A DNA stretch of 64,000 nucleotides, from contig OZ024748.1 of the NCBI GenBank assembly GCA_964016885.1, positions 30,775,312-30,839,311 on the forward strand, in the 5' to 3' direction. The notes beneath the pieces were generated by a model. It worked only from the letters and a program-made list of their open reading frames with translations. It searched no databases and was not told the origin of the DNA. Made by a program: the position numbers and the translations under genes. This stretch comes from Eledone cirrhosa (taxonomy: Eukaryota; Mollusca; Cephalopoda; Octopoda; Eledonidae). This document shows, piece by piece, positions 42,653 to 51,823 of this stretch (position 1 is its first letter; every line of letters begins with the position of its first letter).

Positions 42653-43192
42653 TCACACCGACTGTACATGAGAGTAGTCTCTCTCTTCAATTCTTTCCAT
42701 ACCATGTCTCAGATTCATAATTCTCTGATATTCCTCAGAAATTTCCTGTAATGTTAAGTTCTGATTCTGCTCTAATTTTGTCAGAATTCTGGTACGAATT
42801 TCTGCATCTTTCTTTGCAGTTAATCCTTGCATGAAAATGAAGCATTTAAACATGTTTGGGGTTAGTTCGTTAAGTTTAAATTTTTCGCATTCCTTGTTAA
42901 CATTCCCAGCAAACATAACAAAATATTCGTCCTCTTTTTTCACCAGATTCATACACTGCCAATGGGTGTTAAATAAAGAACTTTTTTTGCTATAAATTTT
43001 TGACAGGATATTTACTGTTTCCTCAAAACAGATCCCACCTGGTTTCTTCGGTAGTATATAGTTGCAGTATTTTTCATGTTCAACAAAAGTTGTATTTTTT
43101 CTCATCTTCTTGGAAAATTTCCTCCTGTCTTCTAAAGTAAGTGGAGAAGGTAATGCCTTCATCTGGGTTAACATACTTGATGTATTTTCCAT
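42653..43192 (-). pseudogene. LTR retrotransposon Gag
   Basis: Open frame of 179 codons with a capsid-like helical protein: FVEHEKYCNYILPKKPGG, MFAGNVNKECEKF, LTLQEISEEYQRIMNLRHGM. It sits between a primer-binding-site-like sequence upstream (43318-43335) and the zinc knuckle/protease downstream, the normal Ty3/Gypsy order. The true start is uncertain (codon at 43192). Gag would build the particle; with pol truncated this copy is defective. Confidence 0.7.
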
Positions 43193-43317
43193 TTTCTTCA
43201 GTATTAATTCTATTAACTGTTGTTGTTGTCATTGAAACTGTACCACTTTCATATTAAGGAGATTTTATTTTATTATTTTTTTGTTTACAAAAAAAACCCC
43301 CAGTCTAATGTAAGCTT

Positions 43318-43640
43318 TGAATAACTCGTCGCCACTGTTATAATGGGGTGTAACACCTGTTAGTATATCTGTACGAATGAAGGTAAAACCAAAGTATTCA
43401 CCAGACCTAATTTCGAACTACCAATGAAATCACTACAATGAGACTTTGTATACACAGTCTACTTCAGTTATTATTTAGAGACATTTTGCCTAGTCCGATT
43501 TTAGTTACATGGGGTGTTCATGTTTTCCCTACAACAGTCCTTCAAGAGAGTATCTATACTGGCCTGTATTCTCCTTTTTCACCATGGCTCTTTTTTTTGT
43601 CTCCTTTATTGTTTTTCTTTGCCTTAACATCTACACCCAT
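43318..43640 (-). mobile_element. LTR edge and primer binding site
   Basis: On the minus strand a likely LTR end '...accccattataaca' (edge at 43336) is followed by GTGGCGACGAGTTATTC (43335-43319), a TGGCGAC-type primer binding site like those complementary to tRNA 3' ends in Gypsy elements. The extent of the LTR to the right is unclear, and no second LTR is in view. Confidence 0.55.
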
Positions 43641-43650
43641 AATTTCAGCT

Positions 43651-43680
43651 ACAATAATTGTTTCTACTTTTGGCACAAAC
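43651..43680 (-). mobile_element. SINE family A 3' tip
   Basis: 'aattgtttctacttttggca' only. Confidence 0.6.
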
Positions 43681-43684
43681 TGAG

Positions 43685-44055
43685 CTCAGTTTGCATTGGT
43701 CAACCTTCTTTAGGCTGCAAATAAGATTCCTATTTTCCTCCTGCAACCTTGTCTTTATTCTGCTGTATGTCACCTTCTGTTCACCAGTCATGTTTTCATC
43801 AATTTCATTGTCTTCCATACCATCTACATTTCTCTTACCAAATAAACCATCTCTACCCTGTTTCTGTGGGTTACTAGAAATCTCTTCACTCTTGTCCTCT
43901 GCTGTAGTTTCCCTTTCCTCATTTTCACCATTTCTTTCACTGCTGTTTTTTGATACCCATCTTTTGATAGCTTCAAATTCCACTTCTGTTAACCAGCGAT
44001 TTTTTCTTATTGCTCTGGCTTGGTCACATAACCTCTGCTCCGTGAGTTGAAACAA
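43685..44055 (-). pseudogene. RLE LINE N-terminal segment (probable)
   Basis: Open minus-strand frame: MFQLTEQRLCDQARAIRKNR, WLTEVEFEAIKRWV, an acidic Ser/Glu/Gln-rich stretch and SRIKTRLQEENRNLICSLKK. The 'LTEQRLxDQAR' pattern is one I associate with the region before RT in RLE elements, but the RT itself is absent (replaced by the SINE tip). Confidence 0.5.
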
Positions 44056-44243
44056 GCCTCTTTCAGAACGTAAAGGGACATAACTCTATGCTGCTTTATT
44101 TATTTAACATATGAGGTAGCGATTATTAGGTTGCACAACTCCCAGTGTTTTTATAATGACACCATCACTATTGTTATTATAATAAACAATTATCACCATC
44201 ATCATTATTGAACTTATCACCACCATCATCTTCCCCATCACCA

Positions 44244-44340
44244 CTTGGAGATTGGAATGTCCTCAGGCGCTCACTGCCCTCGACCAGTCGGGCAATGTGA
44301 TCGGTGGAAACTCCATCTTGGCGTTCTATAGAGGATTATA
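44244..44340 (+). pseudogene. Tx1-like LINE scrap
   Basis: 'ctcaggcgctcactgccctc' to 'ttctatagaggatt' matches 54535-54615 of the Tx1-like LINE (QALRALWQAG ... FYRGL). Confidence 0.7.
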
Positions 44341-44349
44341 GTATAGACA

Positions 44350-44590
44350 GTATGCCTTCACCTCTTCCCACTGTAAAGTTGTCATGTAGGCGCCACAGCA
44401 AAAATCACCCAGTACACACTGTAAATGAGGTTGGTGTTAGGAAGGGCATCCAGCTGTAGAAACCATGCCAAAATCAGTTCTGTATGAGCAAGACATGGTC
44501 ACCTGACCTGGCATTGCCCACAACAGAACTCGTCTAACACATGCTAGCATGGAAGAATGGACGTAAAACGGTGATGGTGATTCTTCTTCT
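44350..44590 (+). mobile_element. SINE tail family C
   Basis: 'ggaagggcatccagctgtag', 'aacacatgctagcatggaag', ending GTGATGGTGATT and (TTC)n. Confidence 0.8.
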
Positions 44591-44627
44591 TCTTATTATT
44601 ATTATCTACTTAGTAAATGAGGGTGGT

Positions 44628-44843
44628 GGTTTGGCAGTATTGATAGAGAGTCAAACAACATACTTTGTGGCATATAGTTACAGCCCTTTACATTCTGAGT
44701 TCAAATACTGCCAAGGTTAGCTTCACTTCCCAGCCTTACGAGGTCGATAAAAGAATGTACCAGTAATGCACTGGGGTCAATTTAATCGACTTTCTTTTCC
44801 CCCAAATTATTGGCATTGAGCCTAAATAAGAAAGCATTATTAT
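44628..44843 (+). mobile_element. SINE family A, older form
   Basis: 'ggtttggcagtattgataga' head, 'gagttcaaatactgcc' B-box, extended 3' part including 'ggggtcaatttaatcgactt'. Confidence 0.8.
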
Positions 44844-44854
44844 TTACTTAGCAT

Positions 44855-45033
44855 TATGGATTGGTAGTATCGGTAGAGGGTCGGACGCCATGCTTTCCAG
44901 CATAGTTACGTCCCTTTACGATCTGAGTTCAAATCCCGCCGACTTTGCCTTTCATCCTTACGGGGTCGATAAAATAAAGTACCAGTAATGCACTGGGTAA
45001 TTGCTGGCCTTGTGCCTAAAGTAGAAACAATTA
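44855..45033 (+). mobile_element. SINE family A, young form
   Basis: 'ggattggtagtatcggtaga', 'gagttcaaatcccgcc', 'aaaataaagtaccagtaatg', ends 'gtagaaacaatt'. Close to the consensus; follows the older copy after about 10 bases. Confidence 0.85.
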
Positions 45034-45154
45034 TTATTTACTTAGCAAATGATTATCCATAAAGGATTTTTTCTCTTTTGACTATTTAAAAATTGTTACT
45101 TAATTCTTAACATCCTGTAATGATTTAGTAGAAAATTCCTATAAACAGATTTCA

Positions 45155-45530
45155 TCATCATCATCATTTTACGTCCGCTTGCAAGGGTGGGACGGGAACT
45201 GATTCTGGCTTGATTTCTATAGCTGGATGCCCTTCCTAACACCAACCTCATTTACAGTGAGTGCTGGATGCTTTTTTTCTGTGGTGCCTACACGTCCACT
45301 TTACAGTGAGTGCTGGGTGATTTTTTGCCATGGCACCTCTACGACTACTTTGCAGTGGAATGATAGGGACCCCAGTCCCTATCATCTCATTTCTACAGCT
45401 GAGTAAACTGGAGTAATGTGAAATAAAGTGTCTTGCTCAAGGAAACAACACATCACGCGGTCTGAGAATTGAACTCACAACCTTTCGATTGCCAGGCCAA
45501 TGCTCTAACCACTAAGCCATGTGCCTCCAT
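45155..45530 (-). mobile_element. SINE family B
   Basis: Reverse-strand copy of the element at 48.3 kb. (CAT)n 'tttacgtccgcttgcaaggg' tail, 'tagggaccccagtccctatc', and tRNA-like head 'gctctaaccactaagccatg' with B-box complement 'attgaactcacaacc'. Confidence 0.85.
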
Positions 45531-45860
45531 TTGTTCATTCCAATACATATAGTATCTTTCCTGGTGGACAGATCATTGGGAAAATGTGCAGTAAACTATC
45601 TTCAATTTTTAATGTTGTGCAGTCACAGTGCTATTTTGTACTTTTCAAGAATGTCTTGTTAATGTAGTCTCGTACAGTATAGGATGTTAGGAGTTAAAGT
45701 ATATCTCTTTCAGTTAACATCTCACACAGAGTGTTAAATGGCTGTTAATAGCATTTATGAAATTCCATATTCGTTTATTTAAATTTGTAGGTCCCCAAGA
45801 TAAGTTGCATATGGAGACATAAACAATTGAATCTTAATAAATCAAAATATGGTTCCACTA
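45531..45860. other. No gene seen
   Basis: AT-rich unique-looking sequence. Confidence 0.5.
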
Positions 45861-46135
45861 TGAACAGGGTATGGTGCAGTCAACTGGCCAGACCCCCTCA
45901 TAACAGGACCACCCAGTTCCACACTGTAAACATGGTTGGTATTAGAGCGGGCATCCAGCTGTAAAAAACCCCAGCCAAAATACAGTTCCATTTGAGTAAG
46001 GTACGGCGTAGCCAAATAGTCAGACTTTTCTCATAATGTTGATACGTCTAAACTATGCTAGCACGGAGAAATAAGACGTTAAATGGTGGTGGCGATGATG
46101 ATGATGATGATGATAATGATGATGATGATGATGAA
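45861..46135 (+). mobile_element. SINE tail family C, diverged
   Basis: 'gtcaactggccagaccccct', 'gcgggcatccagctgtaaaa', ending in 'taaatggtggtggcgatgat' and (GATGAT)n. Confidence 0.75.
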
Positions 46136-46694
46136 TAAATCTTATTATTATACAGTCCAGTAACAGATTCATGGGTGTTAATTTTCTGAGTACAAGGCAA
46201 ACACAGGCACAAACAACTGACACTTATATATATATATAATTTTTTCTTGATAATCTATTTATTTTATATTCTGTTTACTGATTTATTTATCTATTTAAGT
46301 ACATATTTATGCCTAAAATATGAGTGATTTCTGCAGCTATGCCATGCAAAGAATGATAGTGTATGTTGAATGCCATGAAATTTGTAACAGAATCCCCAAT
46401 ACCCTACATGACCAGGAAAAACAAGACTCGTCAAAACACGTCTTGCATTGAAATAAAAGATTAATCATATATTGAATTTAACACTTTGAAGCCAATCAAT
46501 TCCTATCTTTCAATGATTCAAGCAGCTTATCTCCAACATATATTAAATGGAGCTTGAAATAACTCTTTTATGCATCTGGTTCAGCATGCTCAAACACAGG
46601 ACTAATACTTACAATAATATTGATGTGACACTGGCCTCACTCTCCTAAAACCCAGTGGTGATACAAATCTTGGTTAACACCTACAATAATATTG
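46136..46694. other. No gene seen
   Basis: AT-rich. The phrase 'acaataatattgat' is repeated at 46610 and 46684. Confidence 0.5.
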
Positions 46695-46880
46695 ATTTAT
46701 AATTGAGTTACAAGGCCAACAAATTTGGGGGAGGGGCAAAGTTGATGAAATCAACCCCAGTACTTAACTGGTACTTTATTTTATTGACTCTGGAAAGATG
46801 AAATGCAAAGTTGACCTCAGAATATTGAGAGCCAGAGCAAATACTGCTTTACTAATCCTGCCAATCCACCACCCTCACCT
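46695..46880 (-). mobile_element. SINE family A, diverged
   Basis: 'gatgaaatcaaccccagtac', 'actggtactttattttattg', 'tcctgccaatccacc' at the 5' end. Confidence 0.75.
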
Positions 46881-46935
46881 ACAACATTGGTCTCACTCTC
46901 CTAAGAAATCATATGATGTTGTTATTTAGATCCAG

Positions 46936-47157
46936 TTGAGGGCAGTGCAGTGGAAAAAGGCATTAAAGCATTGAATGAAAATGTTTTGCTGCATATAGTA
47001 ATGGTCCTTTATGTTTTGAGTTCAAATCCCACTGAGGTTAACTTTGCTTTTCATCATTCTGGAGTCAATAAAATAAAGTACCAGTCAAGTACTGAGGTCT
47101 GTATAATTGATTTCTCACTACCCAAATAGCTGACATTGGGCCAATGTTAGAAAGAAT
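46936..47157 (+). mobile_element. SINE family A, diverged
   Basis: 'gagttcaaatcccactgagg', 'aataaagtaccagtcaagta', 'attgatttctcacta'. Confidence 0.75.
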
Positions 47158-47162
47158 TATTA

Positions 47163-47377
47163 GGGTGGTGGATTTGCAGAATGTTTAGAGTGTTGAACAA
47201 ATACTCCACAATATTTGTTCCAGTACTTTATGTTCTGAGTTAAAATCCCACGAAGGTCAACTTTGCCTTTCATCAATCTAGGATTGTTAAAATAAAGTAC
47301 TAGGCAAGTACTGGGTTGATATAATTGACTTTCCTCTCTTCTAAATTTCTGGCTTTTTGCCTAAATCAAAAACAGTT
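47163..47377 (+). mobile_element. SINE family A, diverged
   Basis: Head-to-tail with the previous copy. 'gagttaaaatcccacgaagg', 'aataaagtactaggcaagta', 'tataattgactttcctct'. Confidence 0.75.
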
Positions 47378-47452
47378 CAAGTAGCAATGATCAAGCAAAC
47401 TTATGATTAAAGGTGTTCCAGTTTGTTTTTACTCATCATCATCATCAGTTTT

Positions 47453-47585
47453 TATCAACTCTTAAAAGTATGAAAGACCACACTGACCTCAATGAGAATG
47501 AAACTCAGAGCAAAGAGAGCTAAAATGAATACCACAAAAGCAATCTATATGATGTTCTAACAACTCTACCAATTCAATTCCCGCC
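47453..47585 (-). mobile_element. SINE family A, heavily decayed
   Basis: 'tttttatcaactcttaaaag', 'tgaccтc'-type middle and 'ctctaccaattcaattcccg' keep the order of SINE blocks. Confidence 0.5.
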
Positions 47586-47645
47586 AACATAAAAAATATA
47601 AAAATATAAAATATAGATCTATATTTTAAAGAAAGAATGAAAGAG

Positions 47646-47801
47646 TTACGGCCCTTTGTATTCTGAGTTCAAATCCTACTGAGATTAGCTTTGCCTTTCA
47701 TCCTTACGAGAGTCGATAAAATAAAGTAACGCACTGGGGGCGATTTAGTCCCCCCCTCCCTTCAAATTGCTGGCCTTGTGCCAACACTAGAAACAATTAT
47801 T
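47646..47801 (+). mobile_element. SINE family A
   Basis: 'tacggccctttgtattctga', 'aaatcctactgagattagct', 'tggccttgtgccaacactag'. Contains the extended 'gggcgatttagtccccccct' part. Confidence 0.8.
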
Positions 47802-47854
47802 TAATTTTATAATAGTTTTTTTTAATTTTTATTTTTTTATTTTTTTTGTCTTCT

Positions 47855-47978
47855 TTAAGATTCAGTGAGTTTCTCTCGAATAATCTTCACTGCTTCATCA
47901 CGGTTGATCATCTTATTGGCTTTTCCTTGGTAACGTCCCTTCTTGCCAGCACCTTTACCATCAAGAATTTTTGCAACA
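47855..47978 (-). CDS. AARSD1: Last exon of an AARSD1-like alanyl-tRNA editing protein
   Basis: The minus-strand exon starts after an acceptor (ttatattttggtag, ending at 47979) and encodes VAKILDGKGAGKKGRYQGKA, NKMINRDEAVKIIREKLTES and a stop at 47857-47855. The GKGAGKKGR-(Y/F)-QGKA-x-KM block is the conserved C-terminal end of AARSD1 (alanyl-tRNA editing protein, AlaX-type deacylase), which hydrolyses Ser-tRNA(Ala) in the cytosol. An AATAAA-like signal follows within about 30 bases. Earlier exons would lie to the right on the minus strand, past the Tigger and Tx1 insertions; I do not find them. It could also be an isolated exon of a retained or degenerate copy. Confidence 0.75.
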
Positions 47979-48302
47979 CTACCAAAATATAAAAGTAAAC
48001 AAAAATAAATATAATTATTTACATTCATACATGAACACACACACATATATATATATACAGTTGTCCCCAGGTATTCTCAGGGGTTATGTTCCTACAGCAC
48101 CCAGGAAGAGTGAAAAACCACGAATATTGGATGTGGTCCATAAAAATGCCTAGAAACAGTAAAATATGTAAAATATAATTAAAAAAATATATAATATTTA
48201 ATAATAATTTAATAAAAAATACAGTAAAATGTATGGGTACTCACCAATAATGAATGATATTGATTGAAGGTGATGATGATGATGAAAATAATGAAGATAA
48301 TG

Positions 48303-48645
48303 ATGGAGGCACATGGCTTAGTGGTTAGAGCATTGGCCTTGCAATCGAAAGGTTGTGAGTTCAATTCTCAGACCGGGTGATGTGTTGTTTCCTTGAACAA
48401 GACACTTTATTTCACATTGCTCCAGTTTACTCAGCTGTAGAAATGAGATGATAGGGACTGGGGTCCCTATCATTCCACTGCAAAGTGGTCGTGGAGGTGC
48501 CATGGCAAAAAAGCACCCAGCACTCACTGTAAATGAGGTTGGTGTGAGGAAGGGCATCCAGCTGTAGAAATCAAGCCAGCATCAGTTCCCGTCCCACCCT
48601 TGCAAGCAAGGAAAAAGCGGACGTAAAATGAAATGATGATGATGA
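48303..48645 (+). mobile_element. SINE family B, full length
   Basis: tRNA-like head with A-box 'tggcttagtggttagagcat' and B-box 'ggttgtgagttcaattctca', body 'gatagggactggggtcccta', 'ggaagggcatccagctgtag', 3' tail 'cccttgcaagcaaggaaaaa' then 'gcggacgtaaaatg' and (GAT)n. The tail matches the 3' end of the LINE at 29.5 kb. Confidence 0.9.
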
Positions 48646-48654
48646 TGAATGACT

Positions 48655-49980
48655 GCACAGTAAGGCAGAGGATATAGGTTGCACCTCATCTGCAGGCATT
48701 TCAGCAGATGTGGTATCTTTGTGCAAGGTTTTCTTGGTGCGCTTTGAGGAACATTGTGATGGGAAGTTGCTGTCGCTGTTTCTTCATGGTGGTGAGAAGA
48801 GTTTTATATGTCTGCATGGCAGCATCGATGGTATTTTTAAATTGGAGAGACCAAACCATATAGGATCCCATGCTTCTGCCTTCCCTTGCAACTCCTTTGC
48901 TGTCCTCAAAAGGTTGGACAGATGTTCCATTGTCAAGCCCTACTCCTCCTCTTCCTCTGGCACTTCCTCCTCTTCTTCGCTGGCAGACTTTGTTAACTCC
49001 AACAAATCCTCGTCCATCAGGGCTTCAGAGTGGGCATCAATGAGGTTGACCTCATCTTGCATGATATCATCAAAACCTTTGCCTCCAAGTACCTTTCCCA
49101 GTCTCACCGCATTGTCGACAGCCTCGTGCTGAATTTCTTCAGGTGAGAAGTCCTTGTAGTCCTGGACACACTCTGGCCACACCGTCTTCCAGCATGCAAT
49201 GAGGGTTTCTGTTTGCATGTCCTTAAGAGCAGCTTGGATGACTGACAGGCACATTGCAATCATGAAGTTACGCCAATACCCTTTAACTTGAAATTCTCAT
49301 CAGAGTCCATTACGTCCACAAGGTTGGAAAGGGTTCAGAGTGTAAAGTGCCTTGAAGGTATGGATCACGCCTTGATCCATAGGCTGGATGAGGTGGTGTT
49401 GGCAGGGAGGAACTCAACTTGAACTCCCTCATAATACAAATCCAAAGAGTGACCACCAGCATTATCCATAACTAGCAACACCTAAATTTCATGCATACGT
49501 TGTGGAGGTATTCCTTGGCTTGAGAGATGAAGCATTGGTGGAACCAGTTCAAAGTTAGACTTTTGGTAATCCAGGACTTGGAGTTGTGCATCCACTGGAC
49601 ATGCATCAGATTAAGACCTGATTTCATCATGAAACCAGCAGCATTTCCACACATAATGTGTCACTCTGTCCTTCTGTGCCTTAAATCCTGGGGCTCTGGC
49701 TTCATCCTTCATGATGTACTATCTGGAAGGCATCTTCTTTCAGAACAAGCCAATCTCGCCCATATTGAAAACCTGTTCCAACTTGTATCCCTTGTCCTCG
49801 ATGATCTACCTGAAGGTCTCGAGGTACTTCTTGGCAGCTTCTTTGTCAGCTGATGCTGCCTCTCCATGCAGGGAAACACACTTTATTTTCAACTGTTTCT
49901 GAAAACGGTTGAACCATCTCTTGCTGGCTTGAAAATCTTCGGGTTCTGGTGCGGTAAGAGTTGTAAGCTCGCACGCTTTA
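48655..49980 (-). pseudogene. Tigger-like transposase
   Basis: Minus strand, from the interrupted N-terminal side: ASKRWFNRFQKQLKIKCVSL, HGEAASADKEAAKKYLETF (CENP-B-type HTH and linker, 49940-49810), then MCGNAAGFMMKSGLNLMHVQ and WMHNSKSWITKSLTLNWFHQ (DDE core, 49654-49520), VMDNAGGHSLDLYY (second Asp, about 49480-49430). A C-terminal part with MIAMCLSVIQAALKDMQTET follows, ending in a Glu-rich tail (49263-48940). Several frameshifts and stops. Such enzymes cut and paste at TA sites; this copy is inactive. Confidence 0.8.
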
Positions 49981-51823
49981 GTCCCCCCTTCCTTCCCAAC
50001 TAACGTCATAGAGAAGGAAGGAAAAAATAAAATAAAAACAGACGAATCTGCGGAGAAAAATGACGAAAACACAAATCTGGACATTGATTCCAACGGAAAA
50101 AAAAAATTTAAAAAATTGCATGACAATATTAATACCACAAACAAAGACACGACAAACACAAAAATAACATTTGAAAACAACATCATAACAGAAAGCAAAG
50201 CAGACGACAAAGTCAACACCAATAATATTTCATTTGCACAAACAACAAAGAAATCTTTGACATATATACCTGAAAATATTTCAGATGTGGCACAAAGAAT
50301 TACAGACGCCAAACAATACATAAGTGAAGGAGAAAATGGTATTTTATCGGTAAAAATGCCTCAAGAACTCACCAAAGACATTGAAAGTCGGACGGTCGTT
50401 TTCCGCACCATCAACAACATTTCTAAAAAACCTGAACAGCCAACTCAAACAGAAATCAAGGCAGTACTTACAGAAGTACTTAATGAAACCACTTTCATAA
50501 GAAAAGACAGACTGTATGGAAGCCTAGCGATTATTATGAAGAACGAATCGGCGGCAAAAAAATGTGCTTTGTCACCGATTCGTTCGAAATTTTTTACCTT
50601 TTATCCATCTTATATGGGTAAAAGAACTCAGCGCATATGGCTGGATGCAATGATGCCAGATGTGGACTACTGCTGGCTCATAGCTGGCTTCATCGATCCA
50701 GCGAATGACAACGTGATTTCCATTGGGAAAACCACAGGTATAGAACTTGTAGTGCAAATGAAGCCTGAACGCATCGCCCAAATACCTGACAGAATCCTAT
50801 TAGAGGGCCACGGGTATATAAACATTAGCGTGGAGGGGAGAAGGCCGTCCTGTCATATCTGTGCAGGCAGAGGGCACCTGAGGGCGGCTTGTCCCCAACT
50901 CAACAAAAAGAAAACCCTGCTACCAACACCAACTCCACCACCACCACAACAGATAAACAAACAACAAAACTCAGTCCCACCCAACCCGTCCCTCAGTAAA
51001 ACTACACCACCACCACAACACAAACAGTCACAACACATTACCCCAAAACAAAATACAGCCCCACCCAACCCCTCACTCAATAAAACAACACAACCACCGC
51101 AGCCACAACACACAACACAGTCTAACATAGTGACATCCATCTCCCCCACAAAGAAAACCAACACGGAAACATTACCAGCAAACATACCTCTTCCCTCCAA
51201 CACTGAAGATAACCCAACGAATTCGGAGGAAGAAACGGAGTCCTTCAGACAGATTAAAAGGAAAAAAAGAAAACGTGCAAAACACACAAGGCCAAACAAC
51301 CCCTACCCAAATGTCAACACAATCCAACAAAACACAAAACACCCCTCCAGCAACAAACAAAACCAAACCTGCCCATCCCCTCTTCGAAACACTCACACCA
51401 TCCGAAAAAAAGACATTACACTATACTTACATCAACAGAAACAATAATAAATTAAATGAACTCATAAACAATAACCCTTCGGTACAAACCGAAGGTGTAA
51501 ACTTTGTTTCTTCAGAAAACTACCCACATTTAAAATTAATAAAGATCCCAATGAACCTCTACCAAAAACTAAAAAAGGATTTTAAGGAGGACGTAGGACC
51601 ACCCTCTGTCAAACCCATAAACCGCGTCCTACTAAAAAGCATTCCACCTCCCCTTCCCCTCCCCAACACAACTCCAAACACCCCAACCACACCACACACT
51701 GACGACCCTACACCACCACAAGACCCCCCGACCCCACGGAAGTCGTGCGACCCGAACCCCGGGAAGCAGAAAGGTAGGTTTCTACACTCTCCTTTGGCTT
51801 TGCCGCCCACATGGATGTGTTAA
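49981..51823 (+). pseudogene. Tx1-like LINE ORF1 (Gag-like)
   Basis: Open from about 49981 without an in-frame ATG in the first part, so the 5' end is lost at the junction with the Tigger. A charged N-terminal region is followed by a domain ending in a zinc knuckle, CHICAGRGHLRAACPQL (about 50850-50900), then a Pro/Gln/Thr-rich tail. The frame stops at 51445, but a frame open from about 51275 continues with HPLFETLTPSEKKTLHYTYI ... to 51823, so one frameshift lies at about 51280-51390. The final codons overlap the ORF2 start by 13 bases. Gag-like ORF1 proteins bind LINE RNA. Confidence 0.8.

Larger units (their letters stand above)
48058..49980 (-). mobile_element. Tigger-like (Tc1/mariner-pogo) DNA transposon, split
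   Basis: The left end CAGTTGTCCCCAGG at 48058 follows a TA dinucleotide (48056-48057), matching the Tigger terminal repeat and its TA target. The transposase runs on the minus strand at 48655-49980. A family-B SINE is inserted at 48303-48645. The other terminal repeat is not found; a Tx1-like LINE starts where the transposase stops, at about 49980. Confidence 0.8.

Noticed and set aside
48303..48380. Possible tRNA gene
   Set aside because: It is the head of a SINE with a LINE-like tail and has another copy at 45.5 kb.
48940..49263. Glu-rich C-terminus as a host acidic protein
   Set aside because: It is in order behind the DDE core of the Tigger transposase.
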